Assembly: GCF_019285775.1 (NCBI RefSeq) | Contig: NZ_CP079105.1 | Coordinates: 3,852,603 to 3,916,602 of the forward strand | Direction of reading: 5' to 3' | DNA length: 64,000 nt | From: Skermania piniformis | GTDB lineage: Bacteria; Actinomycetota; Actinomycetes; Mycobacteriales; Mycobacteriaceae | Part shown: in pieces, positions 53,229 to 63,360 of the stretch | How the letters are laid out: every line of letters begins with the position of its first letter | How positions within the stretch are numbered: position 1 is the stretch's first letter | The notes under the pieces: model-generated | Databases searched by the model: none | What the model was told of the DNA's origin: nothing | What the model saw: only the letters and a program-made list of their open reading frames with translations | Program-made: the position numbers and the translations under genes

Positions 53229-55990
53229 CCGTCCCGGTCGGGTCCGCGTAGTAGCTGCGCCAGATGCCGGCCGGTACGACCGCCGAGTTGGCGAGCCTGG
53301 GTCCGGCAGGAGAAGCCGTCCGCCACGAACAACGCGTCCGGGCGGGCGCGCAACGCGGGCAGCAGCGCCCGTTCGGCGATCGCGGTCGAGAGCCGCAGGT
53401 GGCCACGCTCCATCCCGAAATTGCCGGCCATCCCGCAACAGCCGGTGAGCTCCACGACCTGGGCACCGGTGGCGGCGAGCAGCGCCCGATCCGGCCCGAA
53501 CCCGAACACGGCGTGCTGATGGCAGTGCGGCTGCACCACGACCGCCGTTCCGGCCAGCTGCGGCAGCGCCGGGAGCGGTCGTTCGGTCAAGAACTCGGCC
53601 AGCGTCCGAGTTGCGGCGGCGATCGCGCCGGCCCGCGGATCGTCGCCGAGCAGCTCCGGCAGCTCGGCCCGCAGCACCGCGGTACACGACGGCTCCAGCC
53701 CGACCACCAGCCCACCGGACCGGACGTGCCCGGCCAACGCATCGAGCGTCGACCGGAGCCGACGCCGCGCCCCGTCCAACTGGCCGGTGGTGATCCAGGT
53801 CAACCCGCAACACAGCCCGGGTTCGGACACCCGTACCCGGCCACCGACCGACTCGATCAGCTCGACCGCCGCCGCGGCGATCTCCGGCGCGAACGCGTCG
53901 GTGAAGGTATCGACCCAGAGCAGCACGTCGGCCGCGTCCGCCGGCCGGCTCCGATGCCGACGGAAACTCGTTCCGGCCAGCGCCGGGACCGGCCGGCCCG
54001 GGTCCAGCCCGGCGCGCGCCATCGCGAACCGGCGCAGCCCGGGACGGCCCGCGGCGACGTTGACCAACCGCGGTGCCCGGCTCGCCAGCCGCAACCACCA
54101 CGGCAGCCGGCCCAGTGTGTAATGCGATATCGGGCGTCGGCGGCCCTGATAGCGCCGGTACAACGCCTCGCTTTTGTACGTCGCGAGATCGACTCCGGCC
54201 GGGCATTCGGCGGCGCACGCCTTGCAGGACAGGCACCACTCGAGCGAGTCGGCCAGCTCCGCCGAGGCCCAGCCGCCCGGGGTGAGCGACCCGCCGGTGA
54301 CCACCTCCTGCAGCACCCGCGCCCGGCCCCGGGTGCTGTCCGTCTCGTCCCGGGTCGCCTGGTAGGACGGGCACATGAATCCGGTGTCCGCGCGACACCG
54401 GCCGATCCCGGTGCAGCGGTGCACCGCCCGGCTCAGGTCACCGGCGTCGACCAGCAGGGCAAAGCCCCGAGCCGGGACCGGCGCGCCGGCGCGGGCCGGC
54501 CGCAGGTCGGCATCGACCGCCGCGGGCGCCACCAACACCCCCGGATTCAGCCGGTCGGCCGGATCGAACAACGCCTTGAAACCGGCGAAGGCAGCCAGCG
54601 CGGCCGGTGAGTACATCGCCGGCAGCAGTTCGGATCGGGCCCGGCCGTCGCCGTGCTCCCCGGACAACGAGCCACCGTGCCGCGCCACCAATGCGGCGGC
54701 GTCGAACAGGAACGCGCGGAACCGGTGCGGCGCGTCGGCCAGCGGGAAGTCCAATCGAACGTGCACGCAACCGTCCCCGAAGTGCCCGTAGAGCAGCCCG
54801 TCCACCCCGTGCGCCGCGGTCAGCTCGGCGAACTCACGCAGATAGGTGCCGAGTCGGTGCACCGGTACCGCCGCGTCTTCCCAGCCCGGCCAGGCCGGCG
54901 CGCCGTCCGGGGTGCGGCCGGCCAGCCCGGCGCCGTCGGCCCGGATTCGCCAGAGCGCGGATACCTCGGCCGGGTCGGTCACCACCCGGGCCGGTGCGTC
55001 GTGGCCGGCGGCGAGCTCGGCCGCCCGGGCGTCGGCACCGGCCTGATCGGCCCCGGCGGTCTCGACGAACAGCCAGCCGCCGCCGGCCGGCAGCTCGGGC
55101 ACCCCGCCGCGATGTCGACGGACCACATCGACCAAGCGGGCATCCAGCCCTTCCAGGGCGAGCGGCCGCGCCGCGACCAGATGCGCGGCCGCCTCGGCAG
55201 CGGCGGCCATGTCCGGATAGCCGAACGCGACGAAACCGGTCGCCGCCGGTACCGGGACCAGCTCGACCGTCGCCGTGAGCAGTAGCCCGCAGGTGCCCTC
55301 GGTGCCGGCGAACGCCGCCGCGAGGTCCGAACCTCGTTCCGGCAGCAGATGCTCGAGCGAGTAGCCGGACGCCTGCCGGGAGAACCGACCGAACTCGGTG
55401 CGCAGCAGCGCCAGGTTCGCGCGCACGAAGTCGGCCAGACCGGGCACCGGATCCAGGCCGGCGGCAAGCCGCCGCCGCGTCCCGCTCCCGTCGAGAATGT
55501 CCAGCTCGCGCAGATTCTCGCCGGTCCGCCCCCAGGCCACCGCGCGCGGTCCGCAGGCATTGTTGCCGATCATCCCGCCGAGCGTGCACCGGTCCTGCGA
55601 CGACGGATCCGGGCCGAACCGTAACCCGGACCGACCGGCCGCCCGCTGCAGGTCGGCGAGCACCACCCCCGGTTGCACCACGGCGAGCCGGGTGGCGGCG
55701 TCGATCGAGACGATCCGGTTCAGGTGCCGGCTGTAATCGAGCACCAATCCCGGGCCGACCGCGTTGCCGGCCATCGACGTGCCGCCGCCGCGGGCGGTGA
55801 CCGACGAACCGTGCTCGGCCGCGAACGCGAGGGTCTCGGCGACGTCGTCGGCCGAGCGCGGGAACACGACCGCGGTCGGCGGCACCCGGTAGTTCGAGGC
55901 GTCGGTGGCGTACTCGGCTCGCCGCCGGCTCGAGTCGTCCAGCTCACCGGCGAGCCGGGCCCGGAGGCGAGCGAGCGGGAGCGCGGTCAC
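53189..55990 (-). CDS. FAD-linked 2-hydroxyacid dehydrogenase with Fe-S domain (D-lactate/glycolate type)
   Basis: A 933-residue membrane-associated type dehydrogenase. The FAD_binding_4 domain carries PRSADDVAETLAFAAEHGSSVTARGGGTSMAGNAVG (about 40-75) and GGMIGNNACGPRA. The C-terminal flavin cap has GHFGDGCVHVRLDF and SGEHGDGRARSELL. A 4Fe-4S domain (CTGIGRC, CLSCKACAAECPAG) and two CCG-type motifs (GLCCGL, GCCGMAGNFG) follow. It oxidises a D-2-hydroxyacid such as D-lactate. The frame continues far upstream to 56437, but GTG 55990 fits the family N-terminus. Confidence 0.87.
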   Translation of the reverse strand: MTALPLARLRARLAGELDDSSRRRAEYATDASNYRVPPTAVVFPRSADDVAETLAFAAEHGSSVTARGGGTSMAGNAVGPGLVLDYSRHLNRIVSIDAATRLAVVQPGVVLADLQRAAGRSGLRFGPDPSSQDRCTLGGMIGNNACGPRAVAWGRTGENLRELDILDGSGTRRRLAAGLDPVPGLADFVRANLALLRTEFGRFSRQASGYSLEHLLPERGSDLAAAFAGTEGTCGLLLTATVELVPVPAATGFVAFGYPDMAAAAEAAAHLVAARPLALEGLDARLVDVVRRHRGGVPELPAGGGWLFVETAGADQAGADARAAELAAGHDAPARVVTDPAEVSALWRIRADGAGLAGRTPDGAPAWPGWEDAAVPVHRLGTYLREFAELTAAHGVDGLLYGHFGDGCVHVRLDFPLADAPHRFRAFLFDAAALVARHGGSLSGEHGDGRARSELLPAMYSPAALAAFAGFKALFDPADRLNPGVLVAPAAVDADLRPARAGAPVPARGFALLVDAGDLSRAVHRCTGIGRCRADTGFMCPSYQATRDETDSTRGRARVLQEVVTGGSLTPGGWASAELADSLEWCLSCKACAAECPAGVDLATYKSEALYRRYQGRRRPISHYTLGRLPWWLRLASRAPRLVNVAAGRPGLRRFAMARAGLDPGRPVPALAGTSFRRHRSRPADAADVLLWVDTFTDAFAPEIAAAAVELIESVGGRVRVSEPGLCCGLTWITTGQLDGARRRLRSTLDALAGHVRSGGLVVGLEPSCTAVLRAELPELLGDDPRAGAIAAATRTLAEFLTERPLPALPQLAGTAVVVQPHCHQHAVFGFGPDRALLAATGAQVVELTGCCGMAGNFGMERGHLRLSTAIAERALLPALRARPDALFVADGFSCRTQARQLGGRTGRHLAQLLRGPDRDGQLPNGRTPGGTS

Positions 55991-56046
55991 CAGGTCACCG
56001 TAGCCTCGATCCCGATATCGAGCGGGGCACCGGATGGAGGAACGCC

Positions 56047-57930
56047 ATGAGCATGGAAGCCGTCGCCTGGGGCCAGATGTACCGGCAATCGCAAGCGCCC
56101 GACGAACGCCGGCCGTTCCGCTGGGCAACCGTCCGCCGGATTGCCGGGTTCGCGCGGCCGCACCGGCGGACGCTGGCCGCCTTTCTGGTGCTGTCGGTCG
56201 TCTCCGCGGGGCTGGCGGTGGCCACCCCGGTGCTCGCCGGCCGGGTGGTGAACGCGATCGTCGGCCAAAGCCCGACCCGGGTCGTGGTCGGCCTGGCGTC
56301 GGCGATCGCCGTGCTGGCGATCTTCGATGCCGCGCTCGGGTTGGTCCTGCGGTGGTTCTCCGCCCGGATCGGCGAGGGATTGATCCTGGATCTGCGCACC
56401 ACCGTCTTCGACCACGTTCAGACGATGCCGATCGCATTCTTCACCCGCACCCGGACCGGGGCGCTGGTCAGCCGGCTGAACAACGACGTGATCGGCGCCC
56501 AACGGGCGTTCAGCGACACCTTGTCCGGGGTGGTCGCGAACCTGGTGCAGTTGGTGCTCACGGCGGCGGTGATGGTCCGGATCTCCTGGCAGGTCACGCT
56601 GCTGGCGCTGGTGCTGCTACCGGTGTTCGTGGTTCCGGCGCGCCGGATGGGCAATCGGTTGGCCGGCATCCAGCGCGAAGCCGCCGACCACGACGCGGCG
56701 ATGAGCACCCAGATGACCGAGCGGTTCTCCGCGCCGGGCGCGACGCTGGTGAAGCTGTTCGGCCGGCCGGACCTGGAGTCCGCCGAGTTCGCCGCACGAG
56801 CGCGCCGGGTCCGCGACATCGGGGTGCGGACGGCACTGGTCCAGACGGTGTTCGTGACGTCGTTGACCCTGGTATCGGCGCTGGCCGTCGCCGTGGTCTA
56901 CGGGTTGGGCGGCTTCTACGCCCTGCGCGGGCAGCTCGACGCCGGCGCGGTCGTCGCGCTGTCGCTGCTGCTCACCCGGCTGTATGCGCCGCTGACCGGG
57001 CTCGCCAGCGCTCGGTTGGAGGTGATGTCGGCACTGGTCAGTTTCGAGCGGGTGTTCGAGGTACTGGACCTGCAGCCGTTGATCAGCGATCGGCCGGACG
57101 CCCGCAGCGTACCGACCGGGCCGGTGTCGGTCGAGCTGGTCGACGTGCGCTTCGGTTATCCGGCCGCGGACCAGGTTTCGCTCGCCTCGCTGGAGGAGGT
57201 GAGCACCCTCGATTCGCGCGCCGGGGTGGAGGTGTTGCACGGAATTTCACTGCGGGCCGAACCCGGAAAGTTGGTCGCGCTGGTCGGTTCTTCGGGCGCC
57301 GGCAAGTCGACGATCGCCCAGTTGGTGGCGCGGCTCTACGACGTGGATTCCGGTGCGGTTCGGCTGGCCGGCGTCGACGTCCGCGACCTGACCGCGCGCT
57401 CGATCCGCGAGACGGTCGGCATGGTGACCCAGGACGGGCACCTGTTCCACGAGTCGATCCGGGCGAACCTGCTGCTCGCCCGGCCGGAAGCGACCGAGAC
57501 GCAGCTGTGGGACGCGTTGCGCCGGGCCCGCTTGGCCGAGCTGGTCGCCGGCCTGGCGGACGGGCTGGACACGGTGGTCGGGGAACGTGGCTACCGACTG
57601 TCCGGGGGCGAGCGCCAGCGCCTGACCATCGCCCGGCTGCTGCTCAAACAACCGCGGGTGGTGATCCTGGACGAGGCGACCGCCTCCTTGGACTCCACCT
57701 CCGAGCTGGCGGTGCAGGAAGCGCTGACCGAAGCGCTGACCGGCCGAACTGCGCTGGTGATCGCCCACCGGCTGTCCACGATTCGCGCGGCCGACGAAAT
57801 CTTGGTGATCGAGGACGGTCGGGTGGTCGAGCGCGGCACGCATGCGGTGCTGCTCGCCGCGGCCGGCCGGTACGCCGAGCTCTACCGAACCCAGTACGCG
57901 ACGGCCGTCCCCGCGCCACCCGTCGGGTGA
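56047..57930 (+). CDS. ABC exporter half-transporter (fused membrane and ATPase domains)
   Basis: A 627-residue type IV exporter. Six helices span about 40-330. The ATPase has Walker A VGSSGAGKST, Q-loop GMVTQDGHLF, signature LSGGERQR, Walker B VVILDEATASLDSTSE and the His of VIAHRLST. The N-terminus MSMEAVAWGQMYRQ is shared by a common actinobacterial multidrug/lipid exporter group. GGAGG precedes ATG 56047. It is divergent from the FAD dehydrogenase (56-base gap). Substrate unknown. Confidence 0.92.
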   Translation: MSMEAVAWGQMYRQSQAPDERRPFRWATVRRIAGFARPHRRTLAAFLVLSVVSAGLAVATPVLAGRVVNAIVGQSPTRVVVGLASAIAVLAIFDAALGLVLRWFSARIGEGLILDLRTTVFDHVQTMPIAFFTRTRTGALVSRLNNDVIGAQRAFSDTLSGVVANLVQLVLTAAVMVRISWQVTLLALVLLPVFVVPARRMGNRLAGIQREAADHDAAMSTQMTERFSAPGATLVKLFGRPDLESAEFAARARRVRDIGVRTALVQTVFVTSLTLVSALAVAVVYGLGGFYALRGQLDAGAVVALSLLLTRLYAPLTGLASARLEVMSALVSFERVFEVLDLQPLISDRPDARSVPTGPVSVELVDVRFGYPAADQVSLASLEEVSTLDSRAGVEVLHGISLRAEPGKLVALVGSSGAGKSTIAQLVARLYDVDSGAVRLAGVDVRDLTARSIRETVGMVTQDGHLFHESIRANLLLARPEATETQLWDALRRARLAELVAGLADGLDTVVGERGYRLSGGERQRLTIARLLLKQPRVVILDEATASLDSTSELAVQEALTEALTGRTALVIAHRLSTIRAADEILVIEDGRVVERGTHAVLLAAAGRYAELYRTQYATAVPAPPVG

Positions 57931-57940
57931 GCGCGGGGAC
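57907..57940. terminator. bidirectional hairpin between ABC exporter and MHYT genes
   Basis: GTCCCCGCGC (57907-57916) pairs with GCGCGGGGAC (57931-57940); inside, CACCC pairs with GGGTG, with one bulged A. The stem spans the exporter stop codon and faces both convergent genes. Confidence 0.75.
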
Positions 57941-57946
57941 CGGACC

Positions 57947-58849
57947 TCAGCTGGAGATGATCGGCCGCCGGTTCAAGGCACCGAGCAGGCCGGGGGCCGC
58001 ACCCGGCTCCGGGCCGCTCGGGTCCATGCCGGCGTCGGCCAGCAGGTCGGCCCTCGCGGCGAAATCATCGTGCTCGTCGTCGGCGTCGGCGTTCGTGCCG
58101 GCCATCATCACCGCGGTGATCAGGATGGCCAAGGCGAGCAGGCCGAGAACGAACACCGGGAAAACGAACGAGAACACGTCCAGGCCGGACGGAACCGGAG
58201 CGGCCGGGTCCAGCCGCACCTTCACCGCGGCCATCGCGGTCATGTGCATGCCGAGCAAAGCCAAGGCAATCACGAAACCGGCGGCGATCCGAACCGTCGC
58301 GCTGTCCACCACCAGGGTGAACCAGAGCGCGGCGGTCGAGCCGACCACCGCGATCACGATCGAGGCCACCACCAGATTGGTTTCGTAGACGAAGCTGCCC
58401 TGCACCCGGAATGCCCACATGCCGGTGTAATGCATCAGGCTCACGCCGAGCCCCATCACGAGACCACCGAGCAGCAACCGGGGCAGGATCATCGTCCGCC
58501 CGACGATCACCAGGCCGACGAACACCGCCGAGATCGCCAGCACCGCCGAGGCGAACATCCAACCCAAGTCGTACCGCACGGCGCTGCCGGGCACGGTGAA
58601 GCCGATCATCGAAATGAAGTGCATCAACCAGATCCCGATACCACCGAACGCCACCGCGGCCGCCGCCAACCAGCGCAACCGCAACGAGTCCGAGTCCACC
58701 TTCGCCGACCACCGCGCACACGACAGCCCGACGATCGAACCGGCGAGTGATATCAGGAATGCCAGATACAGCAACCACACACCCATCCCGAAATGGCTCA
58801 CCGAGACCAAATCTCGATCCTCCTGGGCCAGTAGCGATGTCGTGATCAC
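57947..58849 (-). CDS. MHYT-domain integral membrane protein, linked to the conservon
   Basis: A 300-residue protein with seven helices and three MHYT-type motifs near the outer face: MHFISMIG, MHYTGMWAF and MHMTAMAAV. MHYT domains are proposed to bind copper and sense O2, CO or NO. The C-terminus (about 250-300) is soluble and acidic with no kinase or cyclase domain, so output must go through a partner. It begins 13 bases after cvnD on the same strand, which points to the conservon as that partner (inference). Start GTG 58849. Confidence 0.88.
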   Translation of the reverse strand: MITTSLLAQEDRDLVSVSHFGMGVWLLYLAFLISLAGSIVGLSCARWSAKVDSDSLRLRWLAAAAVAFGGIGIWLMHFISMIGFTVPGSAVRYDLGWMFASAVLAISAVFVGLVIVGRTMILPRLLLGGLVMGLGVSLMHYTGMWAFRVQGSFVYETNLVVASIVIAVVGSTAALWFTLVVDSATVRIAAGFVIALALLGMHMTAMAAVKVRLDPAAPVPSGLDVFSFVFPVFVLGLLALAILITAVMMAGTNADADDEHDDFAARADLLADAGMDPSGPEPGAAPGLLGALNRRPIISS

Positions 58850-58862
58850 GGGGGTTCTCCTG

Positions 58863-59471
58863 TCAGTGGGACGCCTGCGCCGGGGCAGAGCCCAGCTGTT
58901 CGAGCGCGTACTTCGTCACCACGATCAGTGCCGACCGAGCCGAAGCCGTCTCGCGAGCATCGATTCCGATGATCGGAATGTCGTCGCGGATTGCCAGCGC
59001 TCGACGAATCTCCTCTTCGCGATAGCGAGGAGCCCCGTCGAAGGCATTGACCGCGATGATGAACGGCACGCGGCGATCTTCGAAGAAGTCGATCACCGCG
59101 AAGCTGTCCTCGATGCGTCTCGTGTCCACCAGAACGATCGCCCCGACAGCGCCGCGCACCAAGTCGTCCCACATGAACCAAAAACGTCGCTGCCCGGGAG
59201 TCCCGAACAGGTACAACACAAAATCGTCGGCCAGCGTGATCCGCCCGAAGTCCATGGCGACGGTCGTCGAGCTTTTGCTCGGCGTCGCCGCCAGGTCGTC
59301 CACGCCTTCGGATTCCGCCGTGACCAGAGCTTCGGTCCGCAACGGCAAGATCTCCGACACCGCGCCCACGAAGGTCGTCTTACCGACCCCGAAGCCGCCG
59401 GCAATGACGATCTTGGTCGAGGTGAATTCGCGCGCCTGAGCGCCGTTTCCGTCAGAGAGCCTGGAGTCCAC
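58863..59471 (-). CDS. CvnD-like small GTPase of the conservon
   Basis: A 202-residue Ras-like GTPase. The P-loop is IAGGFGVGKTTFV, switch-2 FGTPGQRRFWFMWDDLVRGA and the base motif region IAVNAFDG. In CvnD proteins NKxD is poorly kept, as here. The GTG at 59471 overlaps cvnC by 20 bases; the longer frame to 59516 lies inside cvnC. It works with CvnB (LC7/roadblock) as GTPase and activator. Confidence 0.92.
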   Translation of the reverse strand: MDSRLSDGNGAQAREFTSTKIVIAGGFGVGKTTFVGAVSEILPLRTEALVTAESEGVDDLAATPSKSSTTVAMDFGRITLADDFVLYLFGTPGQRRFWFMWDDLVRGAVGAIVLVDTRRIEDSFAVIDFFEDRRVPFIIAVNAFDGAPRYREEEIRRALAIRDDIPIIGIDARETASARSALIVVTKYALEQLGSAPAQASH

Positions 59472-59826
59472 GCAGGGTCCTTTCCAGTAGGGCCCGACGA
59501 TCAGCAACGGTTGCATCGGCGCCGAGCGTGGCGTTCACCCTCAGGTAGCCCGCCATCACCAAGTCACCGATGATCACTCGGATGACACCGAGTGGTCGCT
59601 TGAGATGCGCCGCGATTTCGGCAACGGACAGCCGCTGCGTCGAGCAGCGTGCGACGATCTCGGCCCGCACGTCGCCGGATGGCCAATCGACGTGGGACGT
59701 GTGCGGCATTGTATCGATAACTGCTTCGATGGGGAGCTCGATGTCCGGCTCGGTCCGACCGGCCGTCAGAGCGTACGGCCGGATCCGAGTCGGTCCTCGT
59801 TTCTTCTCCGGTTGTTGATCAGGCAT
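59452..59826 (-). CDS. CvnC-like DUF742 protein
   Basis: A 124-residue DUF742 protein with a winged-helix-like core (LSVAEIAAHLKRPLGVIRVIIGDLVMAGYLRV). Named as the third conservon component in Streptomyces. It is 6 bases downstream of cvnB and overlaps cvnD. Molecular role unclear. Confidence 0.92.
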   Translation of the reverse strand: MPDQQPEKKRGPTRIRPYALTAGRTEPDIELPIEAVIDTMPHTSHVDWPSGDVRAEIVARCSTQRLSVAEIAAHLKRPLGVIRVIIGDLVMAGYLRVNATLGADATVADRRALLERTLRGLQAL

Positions 59827-59832
59827 CCGTCA

Positions 59833-60231
59833 TCACTGCGCAGTGCGCGCACTCGCCTGAACGGTCGACCCGACCCGTTCGACCAGCAGCGCCATCTCAT
59901 AGGCAATCCGGCCGATGTCGTTGGACTTGGTGGCCAACGCGGCGAGATGCGAGCCGTTGCCCACGCCCATGATCAACAGGTAGCCGTGCTGCATCTCGAC
60001 GATCGACTGCAGTACCGGACCACCCTCGAACAGCTGCGCAGCACCGGCGGACAAGCTGGCCAACCCGGCGGTCACCGCGGCCAGCTGCTCGGCCCGATCG
60101 GCGGGCAGCTTGGTGCTGGACGCCATCAACAGGCCGTCGGCCGATACGAGCACGGCGTGGGTGACGCCCGGGACATCATGCGCGAACCTGCTGACAAGCC
60201 AGTCCAGGCCACCCTCGGTCCCCTTGCTCAT
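59833..60231 (-). CDS. CvnB-like roadblock/LC7 protein
   Basis: A 132-residue roadblock/LC7-domain protein: [28 protein letters not shown] and [21 protein letters not shown]. Conservon CvnB probably regulates the CvnD GTPase. Its ATG overlaps the cvnA stop as ATGA. Confidence 0.93.
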   Translation of the reverse strand: MSKGTEGGLDWLVSRFAHDVPGVTHAVLVSADGLLMASSTKLPADRAEQLAAVTAGLASLSAGAAQLFEGGPVLQSIVEMQHGYLLIMGVGNGSHLAALATKSNDIGRIAYEMALLVERVGSTVQASARTAQ

Positions 60232-62945
60232 CGGTTTTCTCCTTCTCCGTTGCTGTCCGTCTTGTCGTTGTCGCCCTGATCTCCATCGGTGACGGCGCGC
60301 GCCTTGAACACTCCGCTGAAGTGAGCGTTCAAATTGTTGCGCAAAGCCACCGGATCACGGCTACCCGACGTTGCCGTCGCAGCGATCGAACCCGGGACCA
60401 GCCGGTTCCCAGGCCGGCGGACCGGCAGTCCGCCCTCGGTTCGTTCGAGCGGCTCGGCCTGCGTGGCCTTCTCCGCCGCCTCCCAGCCCGAATCGGACGG
60501 GGACGACCAGGTTTGCGCCGGCTTCGTATCTGTCGGCTCGGCAAACCATTCGGACACCATATTCGCGAAGATGGGGGTCGAACCCTGCGGTGGGGGTACC
60601 GGAGCCAACACCGTCGGCCGGCGCGGCGCGGACCGGGCCGGGGTCTGCTGCATCGGGCGACGCACCGGCAGCTCGGTCGAGCCCGGACGGCGGGTCGGCA
60701 GCGACCCGTCATCACTGTCGTCGTCGCTGTCGTCGCTCGCCTGGTCCCGGTCGTCACGACCGCGTGCGGCCCGATCGACACCGCCGCGGGTAGCCCGATC
60801 GTCACGACCGCGTGCGGCCCGATCGTCACGACCGCGTGCAGCCCGATCGTCGCTCCCCCGGGGCCGGCCGTCACCATCACGTGCGGCCCGGTCGTCAGCA
60901 CCGGCGGGATCGGCGCCCCCGGCATCGTCGCTGTCCGCGTCGTCGAGCACCGGCAGCGGCGGCGGTGTGACCGGAGCCAGGTTCGGCGCTCGGTGCACCG
61001 GCCGCTCGGCGTCGGCCACCCCGATCGGCGCCTGCGGCAACTTGGCCAGCGAGACATCGCGGCCCGATCCGGGTTCCCGACCGGCCGCCGGTTCCCCGGG
61101 GGTGACCACCAGGTCCGGCGGCAGGTGCACGCCCGCGGTGACCCCACCACGACGGGTCGCCGCGGAGGTCCGGTGCAGGGTGACCCCGACGTTGTGCCGA
61201 CCGGCCAGCCGGCCGACCACGAACAGACCCATCCGGCGTGCGGTGTCCGGCGTGACCTCACCACCCGCGGCGAGCGCCTGGTTCGCGCCGGCCAGGTCCG
61301 CCTCGGACATCCCGAGGCCGTGATCGACGATCTCGATCAGGTAGCCGGCGTCGGCGGTGCGATGCACGCTGACGTTCACCGTGGTGTCCGGCGGCGAGTA
61401 CCGCAGTGCGTTGTCCATCAGCTCCGCGACCACGTGCACCACGTCACCCGCGGCGGCCGAACTGACCAGCGCGTCCGGCGCCTGCCCGATCTCGATCCGG
61501 GTGTACTCCTCGACCTCGGACTGGGCGCTGTGCAGGATCTCGGTGAACGACATGTCGGCGTCGTCGACCCGGCGCTGCCGGGTACCGGCCAGCACCAGCA
61601 GGTTGTCGCCGTTGCGCCGCATCCGGGTGGCCAGGTGGTCCAACCGGTACAGGCTGTCCAACCGCTTCGGATCGTTCTCGTCCCGTTCCAGGCTCTCGAT
61701 CAGGCCCAGCTGCTTCTCGATCAAGGACTGGCTGCGCCGCGACAGCGTCTCGAACATCCGGCTGACCTGCAGCCGCAGCTGCGCCTGCTCACCGGCGAGC
61801 GACACCGCCTGCTCGTGGATGTTGTCGACGGCCCGGGCCAGCTGCCCGATCTCCTCGTTGCTGTGCACCCCGACCGGCTCGATCTGCGGGATCGGCGCAC
61901 CCCGGCGTACCCGGTCGACCTCGGCCGGCAGCTGATGCTGCGCCACGTTCAGGGCGGCGATCCGCACCTTGCGGATCGGCGCGACCAACGACCGGGCCAC
62001 GGTGAGCGCCAGGACCAGCGCGAGCAGGACCGCACCGAGGATCAGCGCCATGTCCCGCAACGCCCCGGCGCGGACCTCGCGGGCCTTGTCCACCAGGGTG
62101 TTCTCCAGCGAGCTGGACAACGACTCGGTCAGCTGGTTGTAGGTTTCCACGCTGGACCGGACGGACCCGGTGATCGCCGGGCTCTGCGCCGGCTCACCGC
62201 CGGGTTGGGCGAAGGTGTCGATCCGCGACTGGGCGTCCTGCCGGAGCGCGATCGCATCCTGGCTGGCCGAGCCGGCGATCCGGTTCATCGCGTCCAGCGA
62301 GGACACCTCGCTACCGGTGGCGGCGAGGATCTTCGCCCGGGCCGACGGATTCTCGTCCGCGTCCCGGCCGGCGATCAAGACCCGCTCGGTGGCGAGCGAG
62401 CTGCGCGCGGTCAGCGCGGCGACCAGGAGGTCGCGCGGCTTGCGGACATCGGCCTGGTCGACGTCGACCGCCGCGGAGACGATGTCGGCGACCTTGGCGG
62501 TCACCGTCTGCGTGCGGTCGGCGAGCTGCGCGGAGGACGCAGATCCGCCGGTGCCGGCATTCTCCTGGAGCGCCGAAGCGGTGGTCACCGCGGTGGCGAT
62601 CCCGGCGGCGACATCGGGCTGCAGAGCGTTGGTCTTGGCGGACTGTTCCAGCGCCTCGGTGGCATCCCGGAAGCGGGCGGCGGTGGGATCGGTCATCGCG
62701 TTGGCAGCGGCAGCCGCGGCAAAATCTTCGGCGGCGGCACCGAAGTCCACCGCGGTCCCGACCACGTCGACCTGGTCGGCGGCCTGCCCGAGCTCGCTGC
62801 CCGCGCGCAGCTCGGTGGTGATCCGCAGCGCGCCGATGGCGATGGCGAGCAGCACGGGGACAGCAAGGACCGCGAAGACTTTCCAGCGCACTGGCCAGTC
62901 CGACAGTGAGCGGGAAGGCGATGCCGTCCCCGGTCGTGATTTCAC
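60228..62945 (-). CDS. CvnA-like sensor histidine kinase
   Basis: A 905-residue membrane sensor. One helix at about 22-42, an extracellular sensing domain resembling nitrate/nitrite-sensing (NIT) domains (about 45-295, with [32 protein letters not shown] over two stretches), a second helix near 300-320, a HAMP-like linker ([16 protein letters not shown]), a kinase segment with [20 protein letters not shown] and an ATPase domain [16 protein letters not shown]. The last 280 residues are disordered and contain four 24-bp repeats (60753-60848) encoding DDRAARGR-like units. First gene of the conservon-MHYT operon. GTG start 62945. Confidence 0.9.
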   Translation of the reverse strand: MKSRPGTASPSRSLSDWPVRWKVFAVLAVPVLLAIAIGALRITTELRAGSELGQAADQVDVVGTAVDFGAAAEDFAAAAAANAMTDPTAARFRDATEALEQSAKTNALQPDVAAGIATAVTTASALQENAGTGGSASSAQLADRTQTVTAKVADIVSAAVDVDQADVRKPRDLLVAALTARSSLATERVLIAGRDADENPSARAKILAATGSEVSSLDAMNRIAGSASQDAIALRQDAQSRIDTFAQPGGEPAQSPAITGSVRSSVETYNQLTESLSSSLENTLVDKAREVRAGALRDMALILGAVLLALVLALTVARSLVAPIRKVRIAALNVAQHQLPAEVDRVRRGAPIPQIEPVGVHSNEEIGQLARAVDNIHEQAVSLAGEQAQLRLQVSRMFETLSRRSQSLIEKQLGLIESLERDENDPKRLDSLYRLDHLATRMRRNGDNLLVLAGTRQRRVDDADMSFTEILHSAQSEVEEYTRIEIGQAPDALVSSAAAGDVVHVVAELMDNALRYSPPDTTVNVSVHRTADAGYLIEIVDHGLGMSEADLAGANQALAAGGEVTPDTARRMGLFVVGRLAGRHNVGVTLHRTSAATRRGGVTAGVHLPPDLVVTPGEPAAGREPGSGRDVSLAKLPQAPIGVADAERPVHRAPNLAPVTPPPLPVLDDADSDDAGGADPAGADDRAARDGDGRPRGSDDRAARGRDDRAARGRDDRATRGGVDRAARGRDDRDQASDDSDDDSDDGSLPTRRPGSTELPVRRPMQQTPARSAPRRPTVLAPVPPPQGSTPIFANMVSEWFAEPTDTKPAQTWSSPSDSGWEAAEKATQAEPLERTEGGLPVRRPGNRLVPGSIAATATSGSRDPVALRNNLNAHFSGVFKARAVTDGDQGDNDKTDSNGEGENR
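60753..60848 (-). repeat. four 24-bp repeats in the cvnA tail
   Basis: Units at 60753-60776, 60777-60800, 60801-60824 and 60825-60848; the first, third and fourth are nearly identical (GTCACGACCGCGTGC at their start on the plus strand), the second has diverged. They encode charged DDRAARGR-like octapeptides in the disordered region. Confidence 0.85.
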
Positions 62946-63360
62946 GATGCTCCAATCCGTGGTTGCGACGGCAGCGTCGCATACCGACTACTACGTCCTC
63001 CGCACCCCGACGTGCACTAGCCGATTTCCGGATATACCCGGCCGAAAGTCCGCCCCTGAACAGACTAATGGTTCGGATTCTCGCCAGGGAACATACCGCA
63101 TAGCGGGCGAAATGTCAGTTGTGCTGCACAAATAAGGGCTTATCGGTAACCACTCCGAGGCAAAGCACACACCCGGCAACATTACCGCCGTCATGCTCAC
63201 GACCACCTCGGAAATCAGGCCTGCCGCTGGAGTGTAATTCGGCAGACTGCACCCCGCGCTACGAATGCCCACGAAAATAGGGCTCGCTGTGCGGTCCGCG
63301 CAAGTCCGACCCGCAGCTGCCGCCGAAGCCGGGCATCGGGTCTGGTCTACCGAGATCACG
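62946..63360. other. 415-base spacer upstream of the conservon
   Basis: No gene found. It should hold the cvnA promoter on the minus strand. The segment around 63100-63240 is somewhat AT-richer. I see no repeat, hairpin or RNA gene. Confidence 0.4.
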
